Part shown: piece by piece, positions 1-12,718 of the stretch
Position numbering within the stretch: position 1 is the stretch's first letter
How the letters are laid out: every line of letters begins with the position of its first letter
Assembly (NCBI GenBank): GCA_029891345.1
Contig: CM056994.1
Coordinates: forward strand, 222,123,991-222,187,990
Direction: 5' to 3'
DNA: 64,000 nucleotides
From: Dryococelus australis
Lineage: Eukaryota > Arthropoda > Insecta > Phasmatodea > Phasmatidae
Position numbers and translations under genes: made by a program
Notes under the pieces: generated by a model
What the model was told of the DNA's origin: nothing
Databases searched by the model: none
Seen by the model: the letters and a program-made list of their open reading frames with translations, nothing else

Positions 1-2960
1 ACTGTGCATCAAGATGGCCACTATCCCTTGTCCTTCTGCTTTCTCCCTCGTGGTGATAGTAATAGCGGTGTCCTTGCGCTTTTCCCTTGTGCTATGTGCA
101 TAGACTTCCTGGCATCCTGGGCATCGCGACAGTGTCTCACAGGTCCAGATATGCACAGCAGATGTTGTTTACGCATCCTCGACGTTAGCACAGGCAGGGA
201 AAGCAGGAAAGAGCAGTTTCTGATAGTAGAAAATTGAGGGATAATTTTGAGAAAATTTCTACGTGGTTTTGAAAACGAATTTTGGCAGAAGGACACGCCC
301 CTAAGTTGGGAAGGCCATGTGAATACAAGGTAGCAGAGCAAAGTGGTTTTCATTAAGGTTGGGAGTGGGACAGGTAAATGTTCTGCAGATTCTCACCAAC
401 TCTTCTACTTGTAGATGATGGGTACCAGGTTTTTTTAAAAGTGAAATACCAACTAGCTAGCATAGAACAGGCTCTTCTCCTCTCCGGGTGTGTGCCGACG
501 ACTTACGAGCGGTGTCTTCCAGGTGCTCCCACTGTAATGATAGAGACAAATATAGCTATGTTACTGAAACCCTGTGCAGTGAGATCTTGAGTCGGCTCAC
601 ACAGCCATAATTAGTTGTATGCAGATAAAAATATTGAAAATAATACAAAACACAGATACATAACCCTTAATGATTGGCGGGAAAGGTGGGAACCCAGGCC
701 CCTATGGTCTGTAGGCAACCAAAATGAAAATGCACACCATTTTATGTTGAATCATTGGGTTTTGTTAATGGTTCCTGCAGGAAGCAAACTTATACATGGT
801 GCTGGGCTTAACCTGCCGGCAGAGTGACACTGTACAAATGGGCCGAAGGCGACAAAGAACTTACGTGAAAACTCAAGCCATCCCGGGCGATGTTATTTCA
901 GGGGAAGGGATGAGTGGAGAATCTTGGGTGGCTGCGAAGGAAGCAAAGGTTCTGGTAAATAAATGTATATTGTTGTGAAGTGATTAGTGAACAAAGATGA
1001 AGTGCTGCCAAAGCGCGCAAAATGTGACAGCGCCGGTCACCACAGTATGACTAACTGTCCCGCATTGCGGGCCAGCTGAGGTTTGGCGGGCAGGCCAGCT
1101 GCACTTACTATTTTCTTACACTCTCAAACTCCAGAAAACACATCTACGTTACTTTAATTGCTACAAAACTTACAAAAACAATTACCCTTGGCACAGGAAC
1201 ACTTAAATTGGCATATTGCAGTGTATGAAATGAAATATGGATGAAATATGTGAAAATGATAATTAATGAAAAATATGAAACACTGTAATCAAGGGCCATG
1301 GGGGCATCATAATATTATAGGGCTCCTTGATTTGCCATTTTGTGAACAGGCGGCCTTGAGCGTTTCTTAATTAGGCTTGATTACACTCAGGCCCAAAATT
1401 GACAGGATCTCCTTTTAAGACATGTGTGTGCAGGCGCACGTGGCTTGCTCAACACTTGAACTTTCCTGTTCACATCATGATCGTTCTCGTCTTTCCCAAC
1501 GGCAGCACTCATAACTGAGGTTTTCGCTGTTCGACCACTGCGTTGCACTCTCCAACCGGTATGCACAAGCATCCGGTAGAGTGCTGGTAGCTTCAGCGAC
1601 TGTCGGCGATGGCGGGCAAATGGGCTAGGGGGAAGCGGATGGTGCTAGTTTCTTGCCATTGTTAAAAATTGTTTTTTTTTTTTTTGTGAAATACACTTTT
1701 CTTTAATTAAAGTATTATATTTAAGTTTAAAATGATGTTGTAGAATATGAAAGACTCTTCAGGCATCGAAAAATACACCTTTGTTTTCCCAAAGATTGGT
1801 AAAACTAGTATAAATTTGGACTCCAATTAGTATATTTTTGCAAACGGTTTATGTATGTTTTCAGTACTTTATCTCAGTTTCTCGCCAATTTATTATGAAG
1901 TATAGAAATGCTATTCTTCTTATTCCCCGATACTGGCGACGAGCATCAAAACCAATATTCGTTGTTCGTTCAATGTTCTCGATGCTCGATGCTAGCATCA
2001 AGGCTCTGATTGGCTGATGCTCGACACGATGTGTCATGTTGCATCGCAACGCTCTATTATGAAAAATGCTTTATGCTGGTTGTTGGATCCAGCTCCCGAA
2101 GTGCCTTTCAGAGAGAGGCCTGTAAAATGAAAACACTAACTTTGGTACAAAAGATGTTTATTAATGTTCCAAATTACAAACAGAAAGAGTACTCTCATCG
2201 TACTAAAATTGACCCAACGCACAAGATCCATTGGAGACTGTTGCTAAAAAAAATGAGCATGTGGTTATCTACTTACAGGTTACTTTAATCGCCTGGGGCA
2301 GCAGCATGCAGGAGTTTGGAGCAGTTCTCTCCCAGGTGGTGAAGTTAAATGTTATGTTTAAAGTTCCAAAAATACAATACATGTTGAAAACTATCACCAG
2401 TTGTGCAGACTCAAGTTGGTGATCTAATGCTCGGGATATGCAAGGACACGTGACCGACTCTGTCAGATGCCTTTTTCAGATTGAATAGCTGCCAGTATCT
2501 TTCCGGTCACTTGCTATGAAGATGCCAGAAGTCGGAAGTTCGGTAATCAGCAAAAATTATTGAAACTAAAACTAATTAGTGACAATTAATTAGTAACAAT
2601 ATATTTGTGGGAAAGCTTGCTTAACTAAATTTGAATTTTACATTGCCGCTACCAAAAACATACATGTATGTTGTGTCTATAAAGTTAATAAAATATGCAA
2701 AGTTATACAATTCACTCTGTTAAGGTTACAAGTGTGGGTGGTTGAAAATATAGTTTCTCAAGACCCATTAACTTTTTAATGCTTATAGTCTAAACATGAA
2801 CACATTTTACACTGATTGGAATTAATTATACACGAAAATTAACATGTCCTCAGTCATGTAACATGTGGGAGTTAAATTTACGTTTATGAGCGTTGTTGGC
2901 CTGAATTTTTACTTTATTAATAAAATGAGAGGGTTTCCTCTGCCTTTTGGGACACTGACA
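1..2960. other. No supported gene
   Basis: AT-rich sequence with short unconvincing reading frames on both strands. Around 1,055-1,110 there is a GC-rich patch with repeated GGCCAGCTG-like words. Around 1,975-2,035 there are short self-complementary words built on GATGCTCGATGCTAGCATC. I see no domain, RNA gene or complete repeat here. Confidence 0.5.
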
Positions 2961-2967
2961 CTTTTAG

Positions 2968-3283
2968 TTAACACTTGTGGCATAAATGCATTTGCTGTTC
3001 GTCGATACCCTGGTCAGGGGTGCTATGGAGACCATTAATGTCTTCATACATGCTACATCCTGATGGTGCAGCACTGAATGTGAGCTCACGTGCTGATTGA
3101 TTGGGATCCAAATTATGGGTCTGTCCTGGTGTCGCCCACTGGGATGGATCAAAAGTAGGACCATCAGCTGACTCATGCAGTGTTTGGAGAAGTAGGTGTG
3201 TTCCCAAACACTGTAGAGATACTGCCGCTGATGGCCATATCTGTTGATCGAGACGTTGGTATAGTGCTCGCCAGTTGTATTGT
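2968..3283 (-). CDS. Unrecognised coding-like stretch (possible terminal exon)
   Basis: The minus strand is open for about 105 codons and ends in TAA at 2,968-2,970. The translation is polar and varied rather than low-complexity. It begins with a leucine/glutamine-rich part (LYQRLDQQIWPS, then LLLQTLHESADG) and ends in an acidic, His/Cys-containing tail (MYEDINGLHS, then HLCHKC). This is more protein-like than the surrounding noise. No ATG opens the frame upstream, so it would have to be an internal or last exon, or a fragment of a mobile-element gene. No clear acceptor is visible at its upstream edge. I do not recognise the family. A second open frame overlaps it on the same strand but has poorer composition. 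Confidence 0.3.
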
Positions 3284-3633
3284 TATGACACAGCGAACAG
3301 TCGTGGAGACCAATGAGTAGGACTCACATCAATGTATCATCTCATCTGGTCATCCACATTTCACAGTCATTTTTTTTATGGCAAGTGGTTTATTTTAGAT
3401 ATATTAAAATTGCAGGGTGATTTTGTCATGTGTGATTGACAATGTTATATGTTTCAAAGTCTATAGAACCAGGTTAACAGAAAGTAGTTCCAGGAACGTT
3501 ATACCTTGTTGCACGCAACTCGCTGCGGTAAGTAGTATTTTCCGAGTTTCCACAAGGCACATTCTGCATCGCCGCGCGATCTGATGGTATACAACATCGT
3601 ACTTACCAATTACTTACCCTAAAATAGTCAGTT

Positions 3634-3865
3634 AATTACCAGAAACTTTTTGTTTATTTCGCCACTCGAGACACCAGCCCTTCTTCCCCAGTGCTCGAAT
3701 CATCTTAGGTGTGTACCTATGCAATGTAGATGTGATTTCAAAGTTAAATACACGGCAGAGTTCGCAAACCATGTGTATTCTTTCTAAGTACGCTCTCCGA
3801 TCGTTTCGGAGCATTGGTGCCCATACAACCTGCATAAGCAACCTTCTCAACCTCAGTGCAGTAAT
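3634..3865 (-). CDS. Unrecognised basic, helix-like open frame
   Basis: A minus-strand frame runs from just after a splice-acceptor-like CTTACAG to a TAA near 3,634. It encodes a basic, hydrophobic-patterned peptide (WAPMLRNDRRAYLERIHMV, later HRYTPKMIRALGKKGW). It lies about 350 bp upstream, in transcription order, of the coding-like stretch ending at 2,968, on the same strand, so the two could be exons of one gene or remnants of one element. A TCTG/GTAATT donor-like site is near its end. An overlapping plus-strand frame exists, so this may be chance. No family recognised. Confidence 0.22.
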
Positions 3866-3879
3866 GACTGTAAGCATCC

Positions 3880-5760
3880 TAGTGATTCAGCTTCAGGTGT
3901 GTGGGCTAGCCTTAAATAGCCCCACTATTTTGTAAATGGAGTAAGTATTTAAGCGAGGGACAGTAGTCAATTAGGGGAAACATACATCCAGGCGAGTTAC
4001 CTACAACATACTGAGTACGTCCAGAGTCTACTGCTCCAGTAACATCGGCATCACCAACCATCGATGCCTGGCATCTAGTCGGGTAACTCAATCCATCCAA
4101 ATACCTGAACAATGAGTTCACCACCTCTCAAATTACACTTTAACCTTAAGCCATCCAACCACACGGCATCAGAATATTGTAATTTATTTTGTAGGAAATT
4201 AAAACTTTTCAAATGTTCCTTTGTAAATCTTTAAATTAATAACTACTTCACAGGGATGAAACATGTAACATTTGTTTACAAAAGACACAGGATTGGTTTG
4301 CATATACGAGCCAACTGTTGGTCGTATTTATAGAGATTCTGCTCTATGTAAAATATATCTATTGTATTGACGTGTGCAGCGCACGTCAGCCCGTTCACCA
4401 CACCTCTTTGGCAGCACTTCAGTCAACACAACAGTATCGCCGACCATTAGCGACACACAGTGCCACGTGCTCCGTGTGTTATAATAACTGCTCCATTGTA
4501 TAAAGTGTAATTGTGTTCTGTTTTTCATAGCCTTTTTTAATTTCTTTAGTGCAGTGTTTATTTTATGTAATTTGCTAAGTGTTCATAAGGTAAGTTCATG
4601 CTGTGTTCTACACCGTGCACATTGTGCGTCCGTGCGCCCAGCAGAAATGCTACGTGTGTATCTCACCTGTATCCATTTTTAATCACTAGTGCAGCATAGC
4701 AAGCATAGGGACATACCCACATGCGTTTGTTTACATTCACGCCTGTATTTATTTGAGGGTTTGTAATGTGTGTTATTATTGAGAAAGCCATGTCATAAGT
4801 ATGTTTGTGTTCCCGCCAGGCACTAAGTGCCACATCAATGCAGGTTTGTGTAGTATTAAGCAAAGGTGATTGTTTTATGTTGTGTATTTTATTTTATGCG
4901 TGATTGCCAGTCAGAATGCCACATGGTGATATTCAGTAAATAAAGTGTGTTTGTTATTGTCACATGGTCGAGAGGGGACCACGTGCCATTGTTTACATTT
5001 TCATGTTGATGCTTTTTCACAGAGTATTTTCAGGGTTTGTGTACCATATGTCATTTTCAAGGGCAACTGCCATGTGTGTTTCGCTATTATTAATTCTGCA
5101 TCCTGTAGCATAGGCATGCCACAGTCTCCCGCAATACTGAAGTTAATGTTTTATGAGAGAGATATAGTAAATATGTGTGGTGTCATGTCTACCCGCAAGG
5201 GCCACCACTGAGTGTAAACAGAGTAACACGAGGACACGTGAGAGTAGTTTCAGTATGTAATATTTATTCTCAGTTTGGTTGCACATGCCATATAGATATC
5301 AGTTGTCAAAATAAATCATAAATAGTCATAGCAGTAAATACTGATTTCGCCAGTATTGTGATTTAGTTCACCAGCGACAAGCCACTGCACCCAGCAACAT
5401 GGCTAGCAGTGGCAGGATAACCTAAAAATGTGAGTACTTAATATACGAGTGTTTGTTGTTGTATTGCCAATGTATCATGTCTTGTTAGGGTTTTAATTAT
5501 TACGCACATAATCAGTTTGATGCGAGAAGGTACTTGTGGGGCTCCAGCCCCGAAAACAATCATAAGCCAAAGTGAGGAAATGGAAATCGGGGCAACACTG
5601 CCCCAGGAAATATTTATTTTCACATATTTTTTGCTTAATTGTTACCAAGGAATTATTGCAAGGGTTTTTTATGTCTCACCTACTCATCTGCTTCATTATC
5701 ATACATTTCATTTCTAGAAAATAAAAGTCCAACTTGTTTACAAAAAACCGTGTGACTTGT
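3880..5760. other. No supported gene
   Basis: Ordinary AT-rich sequence with many CACATG/CACGTG-like words between 4,400 and 5,200. Open frames are short and overlap on opposite strands. No domain or repeat boundary was found. Confidence 0.45.
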
Positions 5761-6239
5761 TGTGGAGACCTGGCCAATCCGCAGGCTCCGCGCCAAGAGA
5801 GTTCAATAGAGTCGCCATGATCTAAGAGAGACATGCGTGCAACGTCCTCCCTGGACCTTCAACTTTTTTTTATAATCATGTAGTTTATCAATAGTTTTTA
5901 ACATCATATAACCAGAACCTTTTCTTTTGTTGTACGGGGAGTGAACCACTCTGTGCCCAGTCACTTTGTATATGGCCGGGCATAAGTTACCATAACTCCA
6001 TCAGGCCTAGTGTCATCTTTCATGGTATAAGTGTTCACCCACTTTAACGGTGAGCCCCGAATGTATGTGCCTGCTAAGGGAAAGACGTAAATAAATGGAG
6101 TCATAAGGAATTCGGCCTTTTATTTACCCAAAAGCTTCACAGTCGCTTAATCGATGTGAAAATACCTACATAACCCAGCCCTGGGAGTGAGTACGAGCAT
6201 TATAGTCTGGCTGGCCAATTCCCCTCCTCTCGTCGGTGG

Positions 6240-7443
6240 TTGAGTGACATCTTGCAACTCGTATTGATGCTCAAAGTCTTCCTATATTTTGAGGTATGGC
6301 AAGATGAAGATGAAGAATGTCAGGAAATTAAACTTCTCTACTTCTGGGATAAATGGAATAATAAAAAAATCTTTGTTCCCAAAAAGGCTAGGAATATTGT
6401 GTTGAAATATTTTCACAGTTCCACTAGAGGGACGTACATGGGCCGTACAAAAACCCAGGCTTTAATTAAGCGTGAATTTTTCTGACCAGATATGTATGTA
6501 GATATCAATAATTTCGCGAATGTAAAGATTGTCAGATGGCAAAACAGTCCCAGAACAGCAAGGTGGGAGTGTATTCCGTAAAACTTCCTTCGAGGACATG
6601 GGAATGAGTTTTCATTGATGTGTATGGGCCGTTACCTAGGTCGAAGAATGATAACGATTTTATCCTGATTCTTGTTGATGGTTTTAGCAAATATGCCCTG
6701 CCATTGCCCCTGCATGTTGTGAAAGCTGGTAATATCGTGAAAACTCTTGTAAATAGGGTATGGAAAGTGTTGGCAGCTGAGAGAAACTTGTGTCATATAA
6801 TGCTAGCTATTTTAACTCTAGACTTGTGGAGGACATGTGTTTTTTATGGGGTTAGGACCATGTAAACACCAGCTCATATTAGCCCTGTCCCTACTTAGTA
6901 GAGAGACTCAACAAAAGTGTTAAAGTAACTTTAAGAATTTTTCACAACTCTAACCAACGAACTTGGGATGAAAATCTGCCTGAGCTGAATCTTGCTTTTA
7001 ATTGCATAATGCACAGTACCACCACCCCCCCCCCCCCAGCAAGGTATTTTTGGGGTGGTAACTCTCACTTTCTCTGCTCAATGTGTGGGGTATTCTGACA
7101 GAATCTATGAAAGTGCTGAGTAATAAAGAATTGGAAGAAATATGGAGAAAATCATGTAATAATTTAGAAAAAGCTAGAAGTGTAGAGTGCAAGTATAATA
7201 ATGGTAGGGTAAACAATTCATATCAAGTAGGTGACTTGATTGTGTGCCGCCATTATGTTCATAGTTAGAAGGTGGGGCTTTTTTTTTCAAAGTTGATGAT
7301 GCTGTATGATGGCCCTGGTAAGATTTTGTGCTTTCTGAGGCCCGTCACAGTGTTATTAGGGGATCTAAGAATGATTTCATAGTGAATAAGCCCTATCTAA
7401 GACAAATTAAGTCGTTTTGCACTCCTGCCCCTAATGGCTTATG
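6240..7443 (+). pseudogene. Ty3/gypsy-like integrase, decayed
   Basis: Remnant of the C-terminal pol region of an LTR retrotransposon, with stops and frame changes. In order it shows an HHCC-type zinc region (KYFHSSTRG, then a KDCQMAK-like C..C part near 6,525), then the integrase core start (VYGPLPRSKNDNDFILILVDG at 6,620-6,680). The second catalytic region reads SYNASYFNSRLVED near 6,792, where the family normally has Asp, so the Asp appears to be Tyr. A PYLVERLNKSVKV segment near 6,885 keeps the Glu. A C-terminal part (NNGRVNNSYQVGDLIVC, 7,198-7,250) follows, ending at a stop after PAPNGL near 7,443. A run of about 17 C at 7,021 interrupts the frame. Reverse transcriptase, protease and gag are not visible upstream, so the copy is 5'-truncated. 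Confidence 0.82.
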
Positions 7444-7747
7444 AATAAATTATGCTTAAGAAATTTTAATTGTGTTATTGCCTGGTTGTTTGGAATTTAT
7501 GGGATGTGTTTCATCTCAATGTGGTTTGTGTTTCTTGCCTTCTGCTCTTGTATATTTCTTACTACATCTTGATATTTTAATTGAAGGGGAAATATTTTGG
7601 CTTTAATGTGCTCTTAGATGTTGTGCTATGTGTTGATATCCCAGAAAATTGGTGTTGAAATTATGGGGAAGTACTGTAATTATAAGTCAGGTTGATGTGA
7701 GGAAATATTTGTCTGTGATACACTGTGAAGCATGCACCCACACTTTA

Positions 7748-7763
7748 AATTAAAGGGGGTGAT
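7748..7763 (+). other. Polypurine tract of the LTR element
   Basis: A purine-rich AAATTAAAGGGGGTGA lies directly before a TG that would open the 3' LTR. Its place, about 300 bp after the integrase stop, fits the plus-strand priming site of an LTR retrotransposon. Confidence 0.5.
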
Positions 7764-7986
7764 TGTGATGGTTTGATTATCGTCACCAGAAATTTTTTGA
7801 TTTTGGTTATCATTGGTAACTCTTGGTAACCACAATTGTCAAACTTTTAGTAACCATTTTTAGTCTGTATGGTTTTGGGTTTCCGTTTGTAGCTTTTGGT
7901 AACCACAGTTGTGAATATTTTGGTAACTGTATTTTATTATGTATTTTTTTATAATAAAAGGCCAGTCTTATATTCCTATATTATCA
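7764..7986 (+). repeat. Probable 3' LTR of the truncated gypsy-like element
   Basis: Begins with TG right after the polypurine tract and could end with CA at 7,985-7,986. It contains AATAAA at 7,953 and an internal duplication of TTTGGTAACCACA around 7,818 and 7,896. No second copy occurs in the window, so the boundaries rest on context alone. Confidence 0.5.
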
Positions 7987-7999
7987 GTGTATACTTACT

Positions 8000-9540
8000 T
8001 ACTTCCTCTTCATGGATAGGCTCTCATCCTGTTCCGACCTCAGATTTCAGACCATCTCTTCACGTGTCGGCCAATATCTCTTCTTCCAGTAGGATGGTAT
8101 TCCAGGGCAAGCTTCGGAAATCTGTCGTTATCCATCCTTAGAACGTGGTCTTTCCAATTTACCCTTTTTTTTATAGGAAATTCTATCATTCAAAGTAAAT
8201 ATATTCAGTTGTTGTCTAATTTCTTCATTCCTTCTTCTATCCTTCAGGGAACATCCTAACACTGATCTAAGAAACTTCATTTAGGATGAGTTTTTTTTTT
8301 TCTGTATTATACTTTATTTACCTACATTTCACCACCATACATCAGAGCCGGTACAGCCATTGTTTTATAAGATTTTAATTGGTTCTGCTCTCGAACTTTA
8401 ATTTTAAATGTTCGTCGAATTGTTCCACACATATATTGAAATCGGTGAAGCTTCTTTTTCACTTCATTATTTTCATTAAAGGATAATTCACAACCAAGGT
8501 AAGTAAAACTGGAGACTTGTTCTATTGGTTGGTTGTCAATCACTATTTTAGCTCTGATAGGATACTTCCCTTGTCATGCCATAACTTTTGTTTTTGTACG
8601 AGTTAATTGCAAGTTGTAATCTTTACTAACAACATTTAATATATGCATTGATTTCTGAAGTCCATCTTCATATTCCTGTAGAATAAATTGATCATCTGCA
8701 AATAACATATCATTAATATATGCGCTATTACTTATTTTTATTCCAGGATGAACCTTTTCCTTCCATTTATTAACTATGTCGTCTATATGTGTATGTGTGT
8801 GTGTATGTCTCTCTAACATATATATATGTTAGATATATATATATATATATATGTTAGAGAGAGACTACAACCTTGACGAACTCCTTGGGTCATTGATATT
8901 TCTTCTGTTAACTTATATCCCAAATCTAATACAATTTCTGTCCTTTTTTACATATCTTGAATAACTTGAATAAAATGTTTTGGATATCCGTGCTTCTGCA
9001 TTATATTCCTTAATTGCTACCTATTTACTTTATCGAAGGCTTTTTCATAATTGACAAAAGCGATTTTAAGTATTAAAGTTAAATTCTCTTCTTCAGTATT
9101 TGTTTGAGGCAAAATATGTTATCTATACAGTATTTTTCATTTCTAAATCCACATTGGTCTTCCAATAAAAGATCATGTGTTATTACGCCTGTTGTTTATT
9201 ATTTTTTTCATATATTTTATATACAGTATTTAATAAACTAATTCCTCGATAGTTATTACATGAATTTCTATCTCCTTTCTTGAAAAATGAAATGACATTC
9301 GCCTTCCGCCATTCTTCTGGTATTATTCTACTTTTCCAACATATATTAATTAAATGTAAACACCTGAATTATAGAATAATTCCCCCATATTAAATATGTT
9401 CTAAATTAATTTTATCCAACCCTGAAGCTCTCTATTTTTAAATGATTTCAATGCTACATCAAGTTCCTCTATATCCATAGAATCAATTTCTTTAATATCA
9501 GTATTATCTGTAACCTTTTATTTCTTTCTGTGATTTCCAT
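8000..9540 (-). pseudogene. LINE reverse transcriptase ORF2, decayed
   Basis: Minus-strand remnant of a non-LTR retrotransposon reverse transcriptase. Reading from 9,540 downward: an IKEIDSMDIEELDVALKSF segment; IPEEWRKANVISFFKKGDRN and NNYRGISLLNTVYKI (finger region); AFVNYEKAFDKVNR near 9,030-9,070 (motif A region); TQGVRQGCSL near 8,870; the catalytic FADD in MLFADDQFILQEYEDG at about 8,690; SSFTYLGCELSFNENNEV near 8,480; and a C-terminal thumb/tail (MYGGEM, then PKLALEYHPTGRRDIGRH near 8,050-8,110). Stops and frame changes are scattered through it. The clade cannot be fixed from memory; no endonuclease domain is seen upstream, so the copy is 5'-truncated as is usual for LINEs. Confidence 0.85.
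8779..8868. repeat. (TG)n/(TA)n microsatellite palindrome inside the LINE RT
   Basis: GTGTATGTGTGTGTG followed by two CTCTCTAACATATAT-like arms facing each other, able to form a hairpin. It lies between the VRQGCSL and DDIVNKW blocks of the reverse transcriptase, where coding sequence is expected. Confidence 0.75.
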
Positions 9541-9559
9541 TTGACTTTGGCCTAATGCG

Positions 9560-12480
9560 CAGGAGGCTGGAAACTAGTGCCAAGGTGTTGGTCAATAAAG
9601 ATATTGGTTAGGTGAGGAGCGGTGAATATAGTTTTGGAATCTCAGTGGAGATAATTACTCAGGATGCCAGATATTGTCGGGTTGACAATATCGTGAAGTC
9701 GGAGAGCAGCTGTGGACTCGTTCCTCAGGGTCGTTCGGCCGATGACCACGGCAAATCCTCCAAGTGCAGTTGTTGTCTCCTCGTAGAATAAAATTAATAT
9801 TGACTGAATAACTCCCTTACTTGTTGTACTGTGGGATATCTGGGCTCCCCACACGCTCATGCAAAGCACAGTTACTTATTACGCCGACTCGTGACCATTT
9901 CCGACATACTTGCACAGTAAGTTACACTATGAGAAAAATGGCGGGAGAAAGCCTGTACCTTAAATACCTTGCGGCAAACTGGAAATAAACCACACATGGT
10001 AACTCGTCACTGCTGCGATTTGTTCAGTTGCATGATTATATTCCCGTCGGGAAAAGCTTAAATTTGGTGCTGCTACGAACCCTGCAGCTCGGGTAAGACT
10101 GTGCAAAAGACATGTGGTCACATGAAATAACTTAAGTATAATTTAAGCCTACCCAGGCGATACAAACATTGGGTTGGTGAGAGGGGCGGTGGAGTCTCGG
10201 GAAGGGGAAGTACGGAAAGGTTCTGGTAAGCTAAAATAACTATTCCTGTGAAATGAGTAGTCCAACATGGTGATGACTGCCTTAGCGCGTGAAACACGAG
10301 CCCCGACGTGATGTGGCACACCCCTCGCAAAGAAGAACGACTGCTGACTTTTTCTGCGCTGTGTGCCGGCCGGCTTGGCGGGCTGGCACCACGCGCTGCA
10401 CTACTTCCTTGCACACAACATTTGCAAATTGGTCACGTATCCTGCGTGCCGGTTGTAACATATTGCTCCTAAAATTAACCCTGTAAATAATATTCATTTT
10501 ACCAAAATATTGCACTACGTGTATGATGTGGAGATGAAAGACACGCAAATGAACATTACAGAAAATTACAAAAAGACACTTTGAGAACACTGGGGGTTTT
10601 AGGGCTGCGAAGGCAGGGTCTTTATTAATTGCGTCCCCTTGTGTGAACTTACCTTGACCTTTTATTGCACAAATTAAATAACAGAAATTTCACAGGGTCT
10701 GTTTTCGGATTCCTGCGTCACGCTCACGTGGTCGCACTCACTCTGCTTTGCCCTTGCATCGTTCCTTGCCACACTGCACTGCACTTGCAGGCCCTTCCCA
10801 GAAGCAACAACTTCCGGCAACTTCCTAAAAACCTGATCTTATTGGCGAGAAACTACTTCCTGTAAAATGAAACGGAAAAAAATATTAAGTCTCTTTCGAA
10901 ATAACAAATAAAATAAATAATTATGCTTTAAAGTAAAAGAAAATAACTAAACAATCATGTAATTAAACAAATAAGTTGAAATTGACATATTTGGATCATA
11001 GCCTCTTATCTCAGAATTCATCAGTATGCCATAGAATAACAAAAATAAAAATAAATTTTGGTTTTTCTGGTTTACAAATAAAATATTACATGGTTTTAAT
11101 AAAATGACTTCGTTCGGACCGTCCTCTCAAGCTGTCAGGCACTTTGAAAATAGGCGTTAACCCGATCGTAGACTCGGCAATGGAGACAACCAGTTAGCGA
11201 TAATGCGGGCCGTGGCTCCTTGTTCGTTGAGGTAAAAGGCAGCCCTTCATATTCACAATTCATCTTGTTTGTATAGCAAGAGATAATGTTTCTAAATCAA
11301 ATTAAACTTCCCCTGATGCTAAGGTATCAGCATGCTCTATATGAAAATTCTCCAATCACGCGGGGAAACGTCGTACGATATTTTCTAAGTTCAATAGAGA
11401 AAATTAATGTTTTTTTAATTTTATTTATTTATTTTTTATTGTTCCGGGCTTCTAACTCAGATCCCTCCGACATGCATCACCTCTGTAAATTGCTTCAATT
11501 TTTTTAAATTTACAAATACACTTTTAGTGCACCACACTTTTGATACGGAGGTTCGATTTCCGCTATGGAGTTCGAGTCCTAGAGATAGCAAATCTAGGAC
11601 ATTTCTATTTAATTTTAACATATACATTTCTGATGCAATACACTTACGAGAGCTGTTCTGTAGATGTGACCTCGCCAACGTCCCTCGCCCAGCTAACGTG
11701 ATACATTTGCTACAGCTCGACTGATGACGAGTAATGCTGTAATCGTGTGATCATTTATTTATAGATATAATTTTTTTAATTCCCTTAAATACAAAAAAAA
11801 ATCACAACAAAAAAAAAAAAAAAATCTAAGCTCATATCACAATAGCCTCACACTCATCCCAGCACCCTAAAAATCAACTCTCTGCCGTTACTTACCCACC
11901 TTCCAATACTACACAATAAAGAAAATCACAAAAATATTTAGAAAAATATACCAAAAATCATAACTCCAGCATGTCTGTCATGGTATCATCACCATTAGAC
12001 TCGCGCCAAAAAATCATACCACCATCAAATGAACCACCTGATTATACCACTTATCCACACCAATATAACTGCTGATCACCAAACCTCATACATACCAAAC
12101 TATGAATATTACAATTAAAAAAAAAAAGCATGAACATTACTAAAAATGTTTTCAAAACTCAGGTCGCTAGTCGAATTATGAACCTATTATTTCAATCTGA
12201 TTCCTATATCTGGTGCCTAATGCTTTCAATTCAATGTTAAATTAAGGAACTGCTTTCCCTACACCATTACCAACTTTACTGGGCACAGTAAAAACAGAGT
12301 GCCCTTCAGATTGCATGCAGCTAGGGGTAGTGATATTTTTAAAGGTTCAGTTCAAAAGTTCTCAGTTAACTGTGGACAACCTATATTAAATATCACTTAG
12401 GTAGGTACCTATATGGGTTGGTTGGTGGGTAGGTCCTGTCGACAGCGAGGTCATTAGAGACAGTGCAAGTTGCACAGATG
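9560..12480. other. No supported gene
   Basis: Mixed composition. 10,270-10,460 and 11,110-11,250 are locally GC-rich with CpG. 10,870-11,100 and 11,740-12,130 are very A-rich. Open frames at 10.1-10.6 kb occur on both strands and look like by-products of GC content. No domain found. A short word like the 13.5-kb repeats (GTTCTCAGTTAACTG...CAACCTAT) is at 12,357-12,392. Confidence 0.45.
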
Positions 12481-12489
12481 GGAAGGAAC

Positions 12490-12634
12490 AATCTTTAGTG
12501 ACGAATCAACCCAGTATTCGCCTGGAGTGATTTCGGAAACCATGGAAAACCGAAACCAGGATGGCCGGACCGGGAATCGAACCCAGGTCCTCCCAAATGC
12601 GAGTCCAGTGAGTTACCACTGTGCCACCTCGCAA
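12490..12634 (-). mobile_element. tRNA-derived SINE (family also at 40.3 kb)
   Basis: Read on the minus strand, the head begins GCGAGGTGGCACAGTGG (A-box type) and continues to GGGTTCGATTCCCGG (B-box type), as in a Pol III promoter. The body follows with GGTTTTCCATGGTTTCCGAAATCACTCCA. The same order and body occur on the plus strand at 40,345-40,480, so this is a dispersed family and not a tRNA gene. Confidence 0.85.
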
Positions 12635-12702
12635 ACAGTCCTTAGCATCGAGTCATGAGACCGCGTCGTGGCGTGTAAAAATTGTCCAGCTATGAGATCA
12701 CA

Positions 12703-12718
12703 GCAGTGACGTCACTGC
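12703..12718. promoter_or_regulatory. Perfect 16-bp palindrome containing a CRE (TGACGTCA)
   Basis: GCAGTGACGTCACTGC reads the same on both strands and holds the full cyclic-AMP response element that CREB/ATF bZIP dimers bind. It sits in a locally GC-rich patch (12,655-12,830). No gene is visible nearby, so function is uncertain. Confidence 0.35.

Noticed and set aside
10118..10590. Overlapping open frames of about 100 codons
   Set aside because: Present on both strands in a GC-rich patch, with no motif; more likely composition than coding.
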